Notes: generated by a model from the sequence alone, not told the origin. A DNA stretch of 64,000 nt from Isoetes taiwanensis (GCA_021234155.1 JAJEKV010000040.1:6996438-7060437); one strand, 5' to 3'; shown: positions 43,885 through 55,336, counted from the first letter of the stretch. Program-made: numbers and translations.

Positions 43885-44165
43885 AATGCATACCCATCAT
43901 CAAAAACAATGTTGGAATTCATTCATTGCATACCCATCATCAAAAACAATGTTGGAATTCATTCATTACTTAATCCACGTTCCCCAAGGGCTGCATTGAT
44001 CAACAAAGCAACATCAATCATATGGGATGAGTTCCCCATGACAAATGAAGTGGTCATAGAGGCAATTGATATTCTTCTGCAGAACATAACAGGCAAAAGC
44101 ACCAATTTGGAGGTTTTTGAGAGATGGAAGACAACAACAATAAATGCGTCCATCGTATCCTCCCT
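43885..44165 (+). pseudogene. Helitron helicase (PIF1-type) fragment
   Basis: The frame contains PRAALINKATSIIWDEFPMT followed by NEVVIEAIDILLQNITG, and after a small shift NASIVSSL. This matches the Walker B region of plant Helitron/PIF1 helicases (LIIWDEAPM...FEALDRTLRDI...GGDFRQ...NASL). The Phe in DEFPM replaces the usual Ala. A 40-bp tandem duplication (GCATACCCATCATCAAAAAC) at 43,887-43,966 lies just upstream. Only about 80 codons remain. It could be part of an autonomous Helitron relic; no Rep domain was found. Confidence 0.7.
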
Positions 44166-44289
44166 TGTAAAACCACTTCATAGTCCTAGAATTTAACAAA
44201 CCACTAATAAGAATTGCAACCGACACAGACCTCTTACAATGACATTCCAGTAACACCATTCAAAACAACCACTAAAATAGAAGATGCTA

Positions 44290-44304
44290 TCAACTTCTTA
44301 TACA

Positions 44305-44338
<34 letters not shown>

Positions 44339-44346
44339 TTTGGGGG
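44290..44346 (-). other. Poly(A) tail of a retroposed sequence on the minus strand
   Basis: The plus strand shows CTTTT repeats then about 20 T, followed by GGGGGAGCAAGG. Read on the minus strand this is a 3' end (TATTAATAGAAAACCACCTT then GCTCCCCC) with an A-tail, the signature of LINE-mediated retroposition. The body (44,350-45,000, minus strand) has two short open frames (44,682-44,428 and 44,966-44,727) without recognisable domains. Confidence 0.5.
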
Positions 44347-44966
44347 AGCAAGGTGGTTTTCTATTAATATAGAAGTTGTTACAATATTGATCTCTAAACA
44401 TCAGATAGGAAGAATAAGCACAGTGTCTTACATCAGCATCTGATGAGGAAGTACAATTAACAGATAACAAATACTTTTCTCAAAAACTTTTGCAACCAGT
44501 TTTAGACCTTTTAGCAAAGGATTACAGAATGCAGGCTGAAGTATATTAGTCCCCCAGGTGCCCTCACGCTTACTAGTATTTGAGATTGACACAAGCATAT
44601 CATAACCTGGTCTAAAGTGCTGCAAGCATATCAGTACTTGAGCATATGATTGGATATCATTATCCATATAAAAAGTGTTCAAGCATAGCAGTACTTGAAA
44701 CAGTTTAAATCTCTAGCATGCACAAATTAGAGAACTTGACCAAAGAGTCCCATACCTCCAAGTGTATCATGCGCTATAATCAATGCAGCATTGTCAGGAC
44801 TATCTTCTGCATCCTTGATATTTACAAGAAAAAAGTGATTGCTCAGCATCAATATGAAGAATAAGTCACATGTCTCTTGAACGGCAAGGAAAGAAGCCAA
44901 ACGGACTGCAAAGTTTTCTTCCAAAAAACATCGTATGATATTCCCAGCTGGGAGTTGCATATCCAA

Positions 44967-45850
44967 ATTCTACTTTACATAATCTGGAGTTTCTATCTCC
45001 TTCGCTTTATAGGCCAATATCCCAATCTGCTAGGCTTACCTTTTCAGCGTGTTTAGAACAGACATAGTGGGCATACAACCAAAGAACTTGTATGCTACCA
45101 AAGGAAGATGCAACATTTAGTAGATTACCTGAAACAACCGATTATGGCCTCCTGAAAGAAGGAAAGTTACACACACAACCAGTAGATCCGATGACTATTC
45201 TTGAGAAGGCAAAACAAATCCAAGTCCTGCTAGCACCCAGATCGCTGCTGGTTTGCACCATAATCCGGTGGTTTAGAGCGGCAAGAAAGGGAGGCGGCCG
45301 CCTGCCCTAACCGCTTCCGCCCAACTGTCCGCCTCCCATCCGCCCAATCATCAATGTATACATATTACTAACAACTGTGATATAGAAAAGAGAGCATCTC
45401 TATCTCCCAAAAACATTACTGTTGACGCCTTCAACATTGAAATCTACGAATGATCCTAAAAGATCTTGGAACTCCAATATGGTAGGTGGAAGAGGTTATG
45501 CCCCCATTCCCGACACAAAGAGGGTAAAAGCACATCTCCAACCATCCAATGCCTATGAAATGCAGCGAGATCAAAGGCCACCAACCACAACAAGGCTAGA
45601 AATCTGGCACGAGGTCACGAAGGTGCTACAATAGAGTGGAACTAACCGCCATGAATGAGCCAAACAGGACCCAATGGGGCAACAGAATATGGGCACGACA
45701 CCACCACAAAGACAACACAATCAGACGGGACCAAAAGGGAGGGCCCGATGGAGCCAAGCCCAAACCAATATCACATTCCCTATAGGCCTTGGCAATCTTC
45801 TGACGACTCCATTTTTGGAGAGGCAGGTCAGATACCGAGGCCAAATTTCC
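44967..45850. other. Gene-free stretch
   Basis: No recognised coding sequence or repeat structure. Confidence 0.4.
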
Positions 45851-45865
45851 AACACTGAGGAACCA

Positions 45866-46517
45866 GGGATAGGTTCTATACGTACAAAATTAAAATTTCT
45901 GACGTATAAAGTTAAAAAATACGTATTTTTTAATAAAATACGATTTAACATTATAAATACCTCGCCGTAGGAAAAAAATCTTCGGCGTCGAACCTTGAAA
46001 AAATGAAAAGCGTCTGTGAAATTTTTTCGGCGTCTGTGAAAATAGAAAAGAATCGTGGCGAAAGGGCGGGCGACATTGGCGTCTGCAGCTGAAAAGCTCG
46101 CGGATAAGCGTCTGCGAAAATTTTCGGCGTAACGCTATCGATTCATTCGGCGTCTGCATAAAAAGTATGGTGTTCGAAAACCGGCAAAAAATCTGAAAAA
46201 ACAATTCCGGCGTCGGAAGATTTTCGGCGTCTGCGAAAACTCTTCATCAGCGTCTGGCGAAAAAGTCAGCGTCTGTTGTGGCGTTGTTTCAGCGTCTGGA
46301 AAAAATTTTGGTTTCAGCGTCACCTTGATTCCCGGAAGGTTTCGGCGATGCGAAAAATTTTTCGGCGTCTGGCGATATAGTTGTTTTCGGCGTGCGAAAA
46401 TCTTCGGCCGGAATTGTTTTTGCGTTATTTTTATGCTTTTTATCTGGCAAATTTGTGCCAGATCATACAATTCATGATTATTCGTATAAAGCGTCACGGT
46501 ATTGAACCTATATCCAG
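45866..46517. mobile_element. 652-bp MULE-like non-autonomous element with GCGTCTG array
   Basis: It is flanked by an exact 10-bp direct repeat TGAGGAACCA (45,856-45,865 and 46,518-46,527). The termini are inverted: left GGGATAGGTTCTATACG, right reverse complement CTGGATATAGGTTCAATACC. Next to the left end is an AT-rich ACGTATAAA/ATACG segment, and TATAAAGCGTCACGG lies near the right end. The middle (about 45,965-46,400) contains ten exact GCGTCTG copies, with several variants, spaced mostly 20-45 bp and often written TTTTCGGCGTCTGCGAAAA, a near-palindrome. No coding capacity is credible: the long minus ORFs are repeat products. Length of duplication and sub-repeats point to the Mutator superfamily. 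Confidence 0.8.
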
Positions 46518-46527
46518 TGAGGAACCA

Positions 46528-48150
46528 ACATGCCAAGGCCAACCAAGGGCAGATGGAAACAGTGGGAGGGCACCAAGCCGGTTTAGCACACAACCCGAGG
46601 AATCGAATCCTTTGGAACATGAGGCGAGCACCACATGAGTCAGGAACCCGCATTGTAGCATGCAACAACAAGGTGAAATGTGCTTTCCAACTTCCAATTC
46701 AATCTAAACACGCGCAAATTCCAAAAGCCAAGGCAGGTCCAAAGAACCGGCCTGACACGATTAGTCAAAACGACCAAGAGCAAGCACCCCATTCTAGCTC
46801 CAGCCCGTCTTACAAGCTTGGGAACGAAAGCCACCAACTGGCTAGATCAACCCAGCAGGCAACTGTCCTGAGTAGCCATTGAGTTGAGCAAGAATCTTGG
46901 CCATGTTTACGGCTAAAAGACTTAGTCAAATGCCAAGGCCCCATCGAGCCAAAATGAATGCCAAGGACCAATATCACCCAACAAGGAATCCCCACCTTGC
47001 CCAAAACCATTTTGAAGCACATCTCCTTTGACTCTATGAACGACTACATGGCCAAGACAAGGGGGAAGTAACTAGTGCAAATCGTGATCACCGAGCCTGC
47101 CACTAGTAACCAAACCGACCAGCCCTTGGCTAAGATCACTGCCAGGGCAATGGCACATCCCAGCTCAAAAAGCCTTCAACCAACCAATCGAAGCTACCAA
47201 CCATTGAGGTCAGACCAAGAACTAGCCCAGCTAGCCAAGGCTAAGCTGTGCCAATGCTGTCGCACTAGCTATCCGCCTTGGGCTAACTGGGGCAAGTCAC
47301 CAGTCAAACATTCCCTCACACGACGTGCAGAATCACACCCACAGAAAACAGCCAAACCATCGAGGACCATCCAATGGCAACAATAGACTTTTTGAACAGC
47401 TACAAACATCCAGCGCTTCCACAACATGAACTCCAATTAGAACCAATACGATATGCCACATTACAAAAACATTGGACAAAGAGGACTCGTAAATAAATGC
47501 AAGAGTTATTATATGCTCAATGCATACCAAGTTTGTAACCATCAAAGCTTTAACATGCCAACCACAACACATAGAAAATATGCATCTGATATTCCGAGTT
47601 GATTTCTTCAATCAATTGGCCTGAGACGGTAGCTTTCACTATGCCATGCATATTCAACAACATTCATAGTTGCCTAGGACTATGGGAAAGGCACTTATAC
47701 AAAAGAGGGTATGCCATATATGTCTAGAGGGTGGCAAAAGACACCCCCATGTACGGGTTTTTCAAAGGCATATTTGACCCCTTCCATACAAAATTTAACC
47801 CAAGTAGTGGTCAACAATCCCCCTAACTCCTAAGTAAATGAATAGAAATGGTTCAAAGAAATACCCTTATGAGTTATGCAAGCACATAGTATGGCACCCC
47901 AAAGTGAACTCCCCTTGCCTTGACCTCGCCATCAATAAAATATTTCCGGACCAGCGGACTGAAATCTTCATACATACAACTATACACAGTCCTCACATGC
48001 GTACGAAGAAAAGATGTGCTAATTCTTTTTGACGAAACAAAAACAAGCAAGACTACACCCAAAGTCACGTACGAAGAACTACTTCCATGAATAAGGTGCA
48101 TAGGAGGGGATTTCATCCATTTCATGCTCAAGGTGTAGATGGAACATCGA
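46528..48150. other. Gene-free stretch flanking the MULE-like element
   Basis: Moderately long ORFs (46,502-46,882; 47,075-47,386; 47,333-47,611 minus) show no domain. Sequence is rich in CCAAG/GGCCAAG words but not clearly periodic. Confidence 0.4.
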
Positions 48151-48159
48151 CCCCCTTGG

Positions 48160-48290
48160 AGAACCAATGTTTCTTCTACGCCATGGGCCCCGTACTGAAG
48201 GTCGCACTTGGGTTCGAATCCCAGGGGTCATAGAGCGCTAGCTATGACAGTGTTAAACCCTTGTATATCTATGTTATTAGATTTTCTTCT
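48160..48290 (+). mobile_element. SINE-like sequence with perfect B box
   Basis: GGTTCGAATCC (48,211-48,221) sits in a T-arm-like CTTGGGTTCGAATCCCAGG. Twenty-odd bases later GTCATAGAGCGCTAGCTATGAC forms a hairpin. Only a poor A box lies upstream (about 48,170). There is no cloverleaf. A different family from the 8.2-kb SINE. Confidence 0.4.
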
Positions 48291-48389
48291 TTATATAGCA
48301 TCAAAACAAGCTTATTAGTACAAATTCTCCCATGTTTTGAATATTAGATGCTTATGTTATAGGATTTAGTATTGTTGTTACTAAGTAAT

Positions 48390-48583
48390 ATGTTCAAATG
48401 TTCTACCAAGTCTGCGATCAATTGATAAGTTATAAGTAATTAATATTAGATTATGAAATGTCCTACTATAAACCATCTGATTGATATTAGAATTGTCTTA
48501 CTATGAACACATCCTACTATGAACTAAGTATGATGTACTAGTCAGAATTGACTACTATGTCTCTACTATCAACTACAAGTTAC
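48390..48583. repeat. 195-bp direct repeat, copy 1
   Basis: It starts ATGTTCAAATGTTCTACCAA and ends near CTACTATCAACTA. It is repeated at 48,726-48,917 with about 95% identity, 336 bp apart. Both copies contain internal TACTATGA words. The second copy ends about 30 bp before the likely 5' part of the LINE at 48.95 kb, so this could be a duplicated 5' UTR. Confidence 0.8.
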
Positions 48584-48725
48584 GTTAATATGTTTCTGCT
48601 GTACTATTTACATAATACTATAAATGATCCCAACTGACATAAACTAGCACTTTCTATTATTAAAATTCAGAAAGAAACATAAAAATCCTAGTTAAATAGA
48701 AGAAGTGAAAGGTTTGAAAGAAACC

Positions 48726-48917
48726 ATGTTCAAATGTTCTACCAAGTTTGCGATCAATTGATAAGTTATAAGTAATTAATATTAGATTATGAACTGTCCT
48801 ACTATGAGCTGTCTGATTAATATTAGAATTGTCTTACTATGAACATATCCTACTATGAACTAAGTCTGATGTACTAGTCAGAATTGACTACTATGTCTCT
48901 AATATCAACTATAAGTT
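48726..48917. repeat. 195-bp direct repeat, copy 2
   Basis: See 48,390-48,583. It lies immediately upstream of the LINE ORF1. Confidence 0.8.
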
Positions 48918-49031
48918 TAGGTCTCCCGATATGGGGAAAAGTAAAAAGCCAGCCAGATCTCCAAGTAAGGCCGACTTGTTTGAATATGATGGACACAATT
49001 TGATAACACTGGTGCTAGAGTAAAATCAGAG

Positions 49032-49622
49032 ATGGCCGAGCTGAAGAGATTGATGGGAGAAGTTATTGCCCAGAACAAAATTTTGAGCAATCAAAACACA
49101 GAATTGAAAGAGGTTCTTCTTAAACACCATGAATCCAGGGTTCCAGATATGGATGCCATCACTAATGTGGTTGCAGCGGCAACAAAACAGCAATTGGACG
49201 AACATAATGAAGAAGTATCTGCTGAGTCCTGGGATCAAGAGAATAGAGCACGAAATCTCAAGATATCAGGTCTGAAGGAAGAAGATGACGAAGATATCAA
49301 TCAAACGGTAAGTCTTTTCTTTAAAGATATCATGCATTTACATGATCCAGGTGTAGTGCATAGCAGAAGATTAGGCAAGCCAACTAGTTTTTCAAGGGCA
49401 ATCATGGTGAAACTCAAAGACAAAGAAGCAAGAGATAGAATTTTGCAAAATCGGGCTGTCCTGAAAGGACACAAGATCTGGTTGGATTATGATCTTACCC
49501 CATCACAGCTGGAACAAAGGAAGAAGGAATTAGCCAAAATAAAAGAATCTAGAGATGAAGGACTTGTCGCTTACCTGGACCGTTCTGGAAGAGAAATTGT
49601 AACAAAGAGAAGAAAATCGTAA
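49032..49622 (+). CDS. LINE ORF1 (coiled coil plus RRM-like region)
   Basis: 197-codon frame. Residues about 1-60 are heptad-like and charged (coiled coil expected). Then ENRARNLKISGLKEEDDEDI opens an RNA-binding region, with HSRRLGKP...SRAIMVKLKDKEARDRI and WLDYDLTPSQLEQRKKELAK. This order matches L1-type ORF1 chaperone proteins, which coat element RNA in ribonucleoprotein particles. The frame is uninterrupted, unlike ORF2 downstream. ATG 49,032 is the first in-frame Met of the coiled coil. A related fragment is at 41,872-42,055. Confidence 0.7.
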   Translation: MAELKRLMGEVIAQNKILSNQNTELKEVLLKHHESRVPDMDAITNVVAAATKQQLDEHNEEVSAESWDQENRARNLKISGLKEEDDEDINQTVSLFFKDIMHLHDPGVVHSRRLGKPTSFSRAIMVKLKDKEARDRILQNRAVLKGHKIWLDYDLTPSQLEQRKKELAKIKESRDEGLVAYLDRSGREIVTKRRKS

Positions 49623-49639
49623 TAGGGAAACGAGACCCT

Positions 49640-50340
49640 AAAGGTCATGTCTTTGGAATATCCATGGTTTACACCAAAGCTAAAATAGATGCAACATTAC
49701 ACATTTGGAAAAAATGCGATGTTATAATTTTTCTGAAACATGGCAAAGCACTCCGGTCAAGTTCATTACCGTGATTTGGTGTGTTTTGCCTTTGTTGATG
49801 CAAGATGGAATATGAAAGATTCGTGCATGGGTCGTGGTTTTGGAGGCATAGCATTGTATGCCGAAAACAATTTTATGATAGCATCTCGGTACAACAAAAG
49901 ACACACATAATCAATTTATGTGGATAAAAGTAGGAACATCTCACCCAATATTTCGGTCACCGCTACTATGCGCCGCTGAATATGAAGATGTATAAACAAG
50001 AAGGAATGGACTCGGACCATCCATACCATGCTCTTACATTGCGTATTCCGGATTTTCAAGATAAAGGATGTGTCATGCTAGTAGCGGATTTTAATGCCGT
50101 GACTTAAATATGCAATGTATCAAATATACCGAGGAAAATCAGATGTTAGAAGAAGTCTATGATCCCCAATTTGACGTAAGCTCTCGGTGACGTAATAAAA
50201 ACCAAATGGGTGCGCCATTTAGAGCTTGGCTCCATCTCGCAATCTAAAAATACTCAATGGCATTTCAAATATCCATGCTCTAACAAGTCAACATGTTTCA
50301 CTTGGCAAGGAGACAAGACGGTTGATTATCCGCTACGCAA
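49640..50340 (+). pseudogene. LINE ORF2 endonuclease remnant
   Basis: Short open stretches in alternating frames give an APE-type endonuclease outline, including HALTLRIPDFQDKGCVMLVA followed by DFNAVT (the GDFN-like motif, with Ala for Gly; about 50,080-50,103). Multiple stops show that it is inactive. Confidence 0.55.
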
Positions 50341-50373
50341 ATTCACGTAATCCAGTTCCTTATCTCAAGCTGA

Positions 50374-51871
50374 TTGACAAGCAAACGCACTCCGGACCAT
50401 GTGCTTGTCCTTCTTGCTTTGGATATGAGTTTGCGAAAATGCAAAGTGGAAAAGGAATTTGTTCCAAAAATCAAACTGGATTTTGTGAAAAGAGACGCCT
50501 ACCAACAAGCTTTGTCTGAATTGCTTGAAAACGTAAGGGAAGATAACTGCCCAAATGCTCAATCCTTATCCCAAGTTATCCTGAATGCAGCCAAAAAAAG
50601 CTTTGGAGAAACCCGAGCTTGCCCACCCGGCCGGAAATGCAAGTCTTGGTGGGACCAAGAATGCTCACAACTGAGAAGGTCATTGCCATCAGGTCTGAAA
50701 ATGAAACCTCAGTGGTACAAAAAAGCTTTAAAGAAGAAGACGGCGACATTTTACAAGACTCGACAGGCTGGCCTCAGTGCGCTTTTTGAAGAAAAGCCAA
50801 GAAGCTTTTGGTCTAAGTTGGCCATGCCCACCACAGGGCATAATTTGGAGACATCAAAGCTGCTAGAATTTGTCAAGGCAAATGGGAAGGCAGTCGATTT
50901 AGAAGGGCTTTCGGCTGAATTGATAAAATGGGGAGGAGATGGGCTGATTCCATCTCTCACGAAATCTTAATGATGCAGCAAAGGCGGGTCTTCCTAGACA
51001 ATGGCAAACATGCAGAGTAGTACCTATTTACAAAGCAGGAGATAGACAGGATGCGAGGAGCTACAGAACAATCTTAGTAGGCAGCATTTTTTCCAAAATC
51101 TTTGGAGGCATTCTCGAGAAGAAAATTGCTGCATGGGCTGATTCTCTGGATAAGAGGGCCATCACACAAGCAGGATTCCGGAAGGATCATAGCGCTTACG
51201 ATCACATTTTATCACTCCGAGTCTTAATGGAGAGAGCTAAACGCCCCATAAAATCATTGCACATGGCTTTCATTGATTTCTCGAAGGCTTTCGACTCAGT
51301 CCCCAGAGCAGGCCTAGAAGAGAGGATGGAAGAGTTAGGCCTCCCAGAGAATATACGCGGAGCAGTGGCCAAGTTGTATGAAGAGGTAATTGCTAAACTT
51401 TCCTGTAAGCTACCAGATGAGGTTCGCAGCACGGTGGGCGTGAAACAAGGCTGCCCCTTATCTCCTACGCTCTTCGGGCTTTACATTGACACCCTAGAAA
51501 AATGGATGAGATCCAAAGGACAAGCTGGAACATTGCTTGGAAACTTTCTTATCCAACTCTTAATATATGCAGATGACGTGGTCCTTCTCTCAGAAACTTC
51601 ACAAGGGTTACAAACACATCTAGACAACCTGGCCCTCTTTTGCACAAACAAATGTATGAAGGTGAACTTATCCAAGTCTAAATGCATGGTAAGTGGCACG
51701 TTCTCAAAACGAGATTTCTTTTATCAGAATGAACAGTTGGAATTGGTTAATGTTTACAAATATCTAGGATTGGAATTCTGCTCAAATTACATTGGAAGGT
51801 TTGCATTGAAAAAACGATTGTGTGGAGGCAAAGCGCGTGCCCTCAGACGGCATGTTGCAAAGATGCCATAA
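50374..51871 (+). pseudogene. LINE ORF2 linker and reverse transcriptase
   Basis: The linker frame (50,374-50,970) ends at GDGLIPSLTKS. A single frameshift leads into NDAAKAGLPRQWQTCRVVPI. RT blocks then follow in one open frame: SYRTI, QAGFRKDHSAYDH, motif A AFIDFSKAFDSV (first catalytic Asp), motif B GVKQGCPLSPTLFGLYID, motif C YADDVVLL (both catalytic Asp), NLSKSKCMV and YKYLGLEF. All visible RT catalytic residues are intact, and the frame ends early at 51,871. In life it would copy element RNA at a nicked target. Its disruption elsewhere makes the element dead. Confidence 0.88.
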
Positions 51872-52289
51872 AGCTGGTTTAGCGGGGATGGAAGCTCCGG
51901 AAAATGCTCTTTCGTACCCTGATGCAAACTGTAGTGCTATATGGCTGCCCAATTTGGGGGCCATCTCTATCAGGCAAAATATGGGAGAAGATAGGAGGAG
52001 TGCTCAAACTCTTCCTTGGGAAGAACTTGGGATAAAAAAACAAGTGCCTTATGCAATGATTTTAGCTGAGAGGGGATGCTTCCTTTAGAGGTCAAGCCTT
52101 GTGCCAAACATTATCATATGTCACGGTGGATCACAATCTAGAGGATAGTCGGCTTCCTCACCTTGCAATGCAAACCTCGAAAGCAGCCAAGGGTGGTTCC
52201 AAGAAGTAAAAGAGTGGTTACATAAATGGGGACTGAAGAACGTGAAAATTTGGCCTACCATGCACTAAGGGATCCGCGATCCGTTCAAG

Positions 52290-52640
52290 GCCAAGGTCGT
52301 TGAGAAACTATGGCAAGAAAAGGGTACAAAGATGGAGTTTTATCACCGAGATTAACCCAATGTTAATATACACTGTAACAAGATTATCCGAAAACATTTC
52401 CACGCGCGGAAAGAAAGTCATTGCAAGATATAGGCTCAGCTCTCATCACCTAAGAATCGAAACAGGTCGATGGATGAAAATCCCAAGGGAAGAAAGAATT
52501 TGCCTGTTTTGTGAAGACGGGCAGATTGAAGATGAAGAACACACCCTTCTTCGATGCACACAATACGATTCAATAAGAGTGAGACATGAGGCTGAACACT
52601 CTAACCTTTTCTCTCTGTGGCAGATGGGGGCATTATAGGG
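52290..52640 (+). pseudogene. LINE ORF2 C-terminal zinc-knuckle region
   Basis: The frame 52,300-52,638 contains YRLSSHHLRIETGRWMKIPR then EERICLFCEDGQIEDEEHTL and LRC, i.e. a C-x2-C...H-x4-C zinc-knuckle typical of the end of this LINE type. It is separated from the RT by about 430 bp with stops. Confidence 0.7.
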
Positions 52641-52760
52641 AGTAGAAAAGGAGAATGCAAAATGGCGATGCTCTTTATAGAAAGGCCATATTCAGAAAAT
52701 ATCAAAATACAAAGAAGGCGAAGGAGGATTATGAACTGAAAGCCAACAAAGAGACATGTG

Positions 52761-53810
52761 TAGTCGATATAAGAATTTAAGGTATAAATAAGAAGCAAAG
52801 TTCAATACGGATCTTATAGCTTCTGGGTCAGATCAAGAGTTTCCCATACACCGGACTTGATTTTTGGGCTATTATGGCAGCTCAGGATGTAGAAATGCAG
52901 GTTGTTGTGGGGGCGAGTTTGGGCCAGAAGAGGGAGGGGATCTAAAAATGCCTAAAGCCCTAAAGATGGCATTGGCAATTGCTTGAAAACCCTAAAGATC
53001 AGGGGGGTTTGAAACCCGTATGGGACACTTGCAGTGATTCCTAGGGGGTTTTTAACCCCTTAAACCGTATATATATTTAGGGGTTAGGGGAGTTTTTTGG
53101 CACATGCCTAGTGTAAATTACATTCATAAGGGATCAAAGGTGCATTTTCAAATCCCGTACATAGGGATGGTTTTGGTCACCCTACGAACGCACATGGCAT
53201 ATCCCCTATACATAAAGGTGAACCTTTTGGACTAAAGATGGTAATGGATATGGCTCTGTATACTGGGTTGGCCACAAAGGTTGTTAAATCCTATACCGGT
53301 GCTGGTTATGCTGAGGTTGACTAGAGCTCTAAGCTAGCATATGTCACGAGTAAGGCCAAAATTTATTATTGTATTAACACCTCTATTTTCTAGGGCTGCC
53401 ATCACCATGTAGTATGCCACTGCAGCTCCTTCTTATATCCCTATAAAAATGATCCAAAATCTAGACACTTATGAGATGAGATAAAACATCAAATATATGA
53501 CCTTATTCAATTTGTTAAATAGTGCACATGTCTATTCCATTTTCAATGATGAGAAATTATAAACTCCAATATCAAAAACAGATGTATGAAAGACAGAAAA
53601 CAGAAAATATAGCAGTGAGCCAGTAGCTAAGTCTTTGATGAAGGAATATATTGAATCAATATACTACAGTTACAAATCCGCCTATAATAGCAATAGGATA
53701 TCAAACCTATTAGACCCATAGTTAGAAACTTTTGTGTTGTTTTCAAGATATGGCCGAAAATGGAAGGCGTGGGCGTGGGCACTAGCATATTGTGGGGCAG
53801 ATAGACTTGC
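52761..53810. other. Gene-free stretch
   Basis: No recognisable coding sequence or repeat. It may include the LINE family-2 3' UTR at its start. Confidence 0.4.
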
Positions 53811-54742
53811 CTACTGGAGCTAGCTATTGATGGATCCCTTTGGGCGGTAACCAAGCAGATGCGCCATTGGTAGCTTCAATTCATTCCCTAACACAACAGC
53901 GCTGGAGACTCGCAAGTGTGCTTACAATTTCTGCATGGTATAATGAAACACGATTCCTCACATTGAAAGAATTCCAGACAAAGTTCTTCCTTTTGAGATG
54001 GGATCGTGCAATTTGGTAAGAAGTTATTTCTATTTTTCCTCCTACACCACAAGTACCTTTGGGTGGTTCATGAGAATGTTAAGGTCGAGCAATTGAGAAA
54101 TTCTATGTATAAGGTCCTTCTTGCTGCAGAGGTGTTGCCCTCCCTCACAAAAGTGGCCTTTGGTGGTACCAGCAAATCAACAAGAAGCAATTCAGAAATG
54201 GGTTTGGGATAAGTTATTTCATCCCAAGTTGTTAGTTTTATGGTGTCAATGTTTTAGTTCGCAGATTTCATCCTGAGGTGCCTGTGATATGCCCTTTAAG
54301 TGCTCAGAGGGTTGAGATACTTGAGCATTGTTCTTTCTTGTGCCAGCATGTGGCTTCAGAGTCTTTTCAATTGCAAATTGAATAGTCAGCAAGTCTTATT
54401 GGCGGTGTGCCCAAGTTCCTGGGACAATTTGGCTATGAGGGCATTTTATTTGGCTTCAGCATGGATCATTTGGTCAATTTGGAAAAGAAGAAATCTCTTC
54501 ATTGTCAAGGACAATAGAGCCCCTGACTCAGTGCTCAAAGAAGCTAAGCAATGCATTGTCAAGGCATATATATCTTCAAAGGATTTCTTCAGATTAACAC
54601 TCATATGCAACTCTTTTAGATGTTGTATGCAGCAAGATGGCGAGTGATTTTGCTCTGTGGACAATTTCTCCACGAGTTTTCAGTCCCCCATCTATGTTTA
54701 TAGTCTCTTCAGATTAATAAAGTTTCATGATCTTTAAAAAAG
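53811..54742 (+). mobile_element. 5'-truncated LINE copy, family 1
   Basis: It aligns along its length to 2,418-3,427 (start CTACTGGAGCTAG..TTG, through GGTGGTTCATGAGAATGTTA, CTTCAGCATGGATCATTTGG and the ATTAATAAAGTTTCA end) with roughly 85-90% identity and several deletions. It ends in an A-rich tail. Frames are broken (54,006-54,212 and 54,300-54,647). Same orientation as the 2-kb copy, about 51 kb apart. Confidence 0.88.
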
Positions 54743-54835
54743 AAAAAGAAAAAATGAAGATGTCGACATGATATGTTAGACATTAAAAAAAGAAAATGAA
54801 AAAATGAAGATGTCGACATGATATGTTAGACATCA
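54743..54835. repeat. A-rich tail with duplicated 3' flank
   Basis: AAAAATGAAGATGTCGACAT followed by GATATGTTAGACAT occurs twice (about 54,751 and 54,804), each copy preceded by an A-rich GAAAA stretch. The target flank and tail appear to have been tandemly duplicated after insertion. Confidence 0.75.
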
Positions 54836-55197
54836 AAGCGTCAAAACATCTTTTGCCAAGCTCACATGAAGCATTTTGACATGAGGGCTTATCTAAACCA
54901 TAAATCTATTCCACCGGCTTTTAGCATATCACCCATGTAGACATGAACTATACCATGATGGCGTCTTCATGTGACGCAACTCTAAGGTATGGCAAAGCTT
55001 TGACAATAACACAGATACCATGGTATGCACCCAGATACTTAGACAGGCACGGAGTTAGCAAAGGGAATTACAGTATGCATCTTGTGGAAAATATCTCGTT
55101 TAACTTTCTTCGCTCTTACAGATTCTAGTACACATAGATTATTGTAATTCTTATGGGTTGCTAGCAAGCTGATTCTTATGGCTTGTGCAATTATGGT

Positions 55198-55336
55198 CAA
55201 CACAAACCATTAACATCCAACATATAAAAATTAAATCCCCCAACACATAACAACCAACACATAACAACCATTGACATTAACAACCAACACATAACTACCA
55301 TTGACATTAATTAACACAACCATTGGGTCCAACACA
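55198..55336. mobile_element. Left part of a 600-bp long-TIR MITE split by a Helitron
   Basis: Starts CAACACAAACCATTAACATC. Its reverse complement matches 58,862-58,985 nearly throughout (one 20-bp unit, ACATAACAACCA-type, is present an extra time here). The element resumes at 58,525: the junction CCAACACA / TTTAAATTAAAATC reproduces the uninterrupted arm on the other side. Confidence 0.85.

Larger units (their letters stand above)
48930..52760 (+). mobile_element. Near full-length LINE (non-LTR retrotransposon), family 2, inactive
   Basis: Two-ORF layout: ORF1 (49,032-49,622), an endonuclease remnant (49,640-50,340), a linker (50,374-50,970), a well-kept reverse transcriptase (50,970-51,871) and a C-terminal zinc-knuckle region (52,300-52,638). 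Frameshifts and stops lie between segments, densest in the endonuclease. A clear A-tail was not found downstream of 52,640, so the 3' end is approximate. Confidence 0.85.

Noticed and set aside
45890-46671. Two long minus-strand ORFs (104 and 178 codons)
   Set aside because: They run through the GCGTCTG array and translate the repeat (RRR/SQTP patterns), so not a gene.
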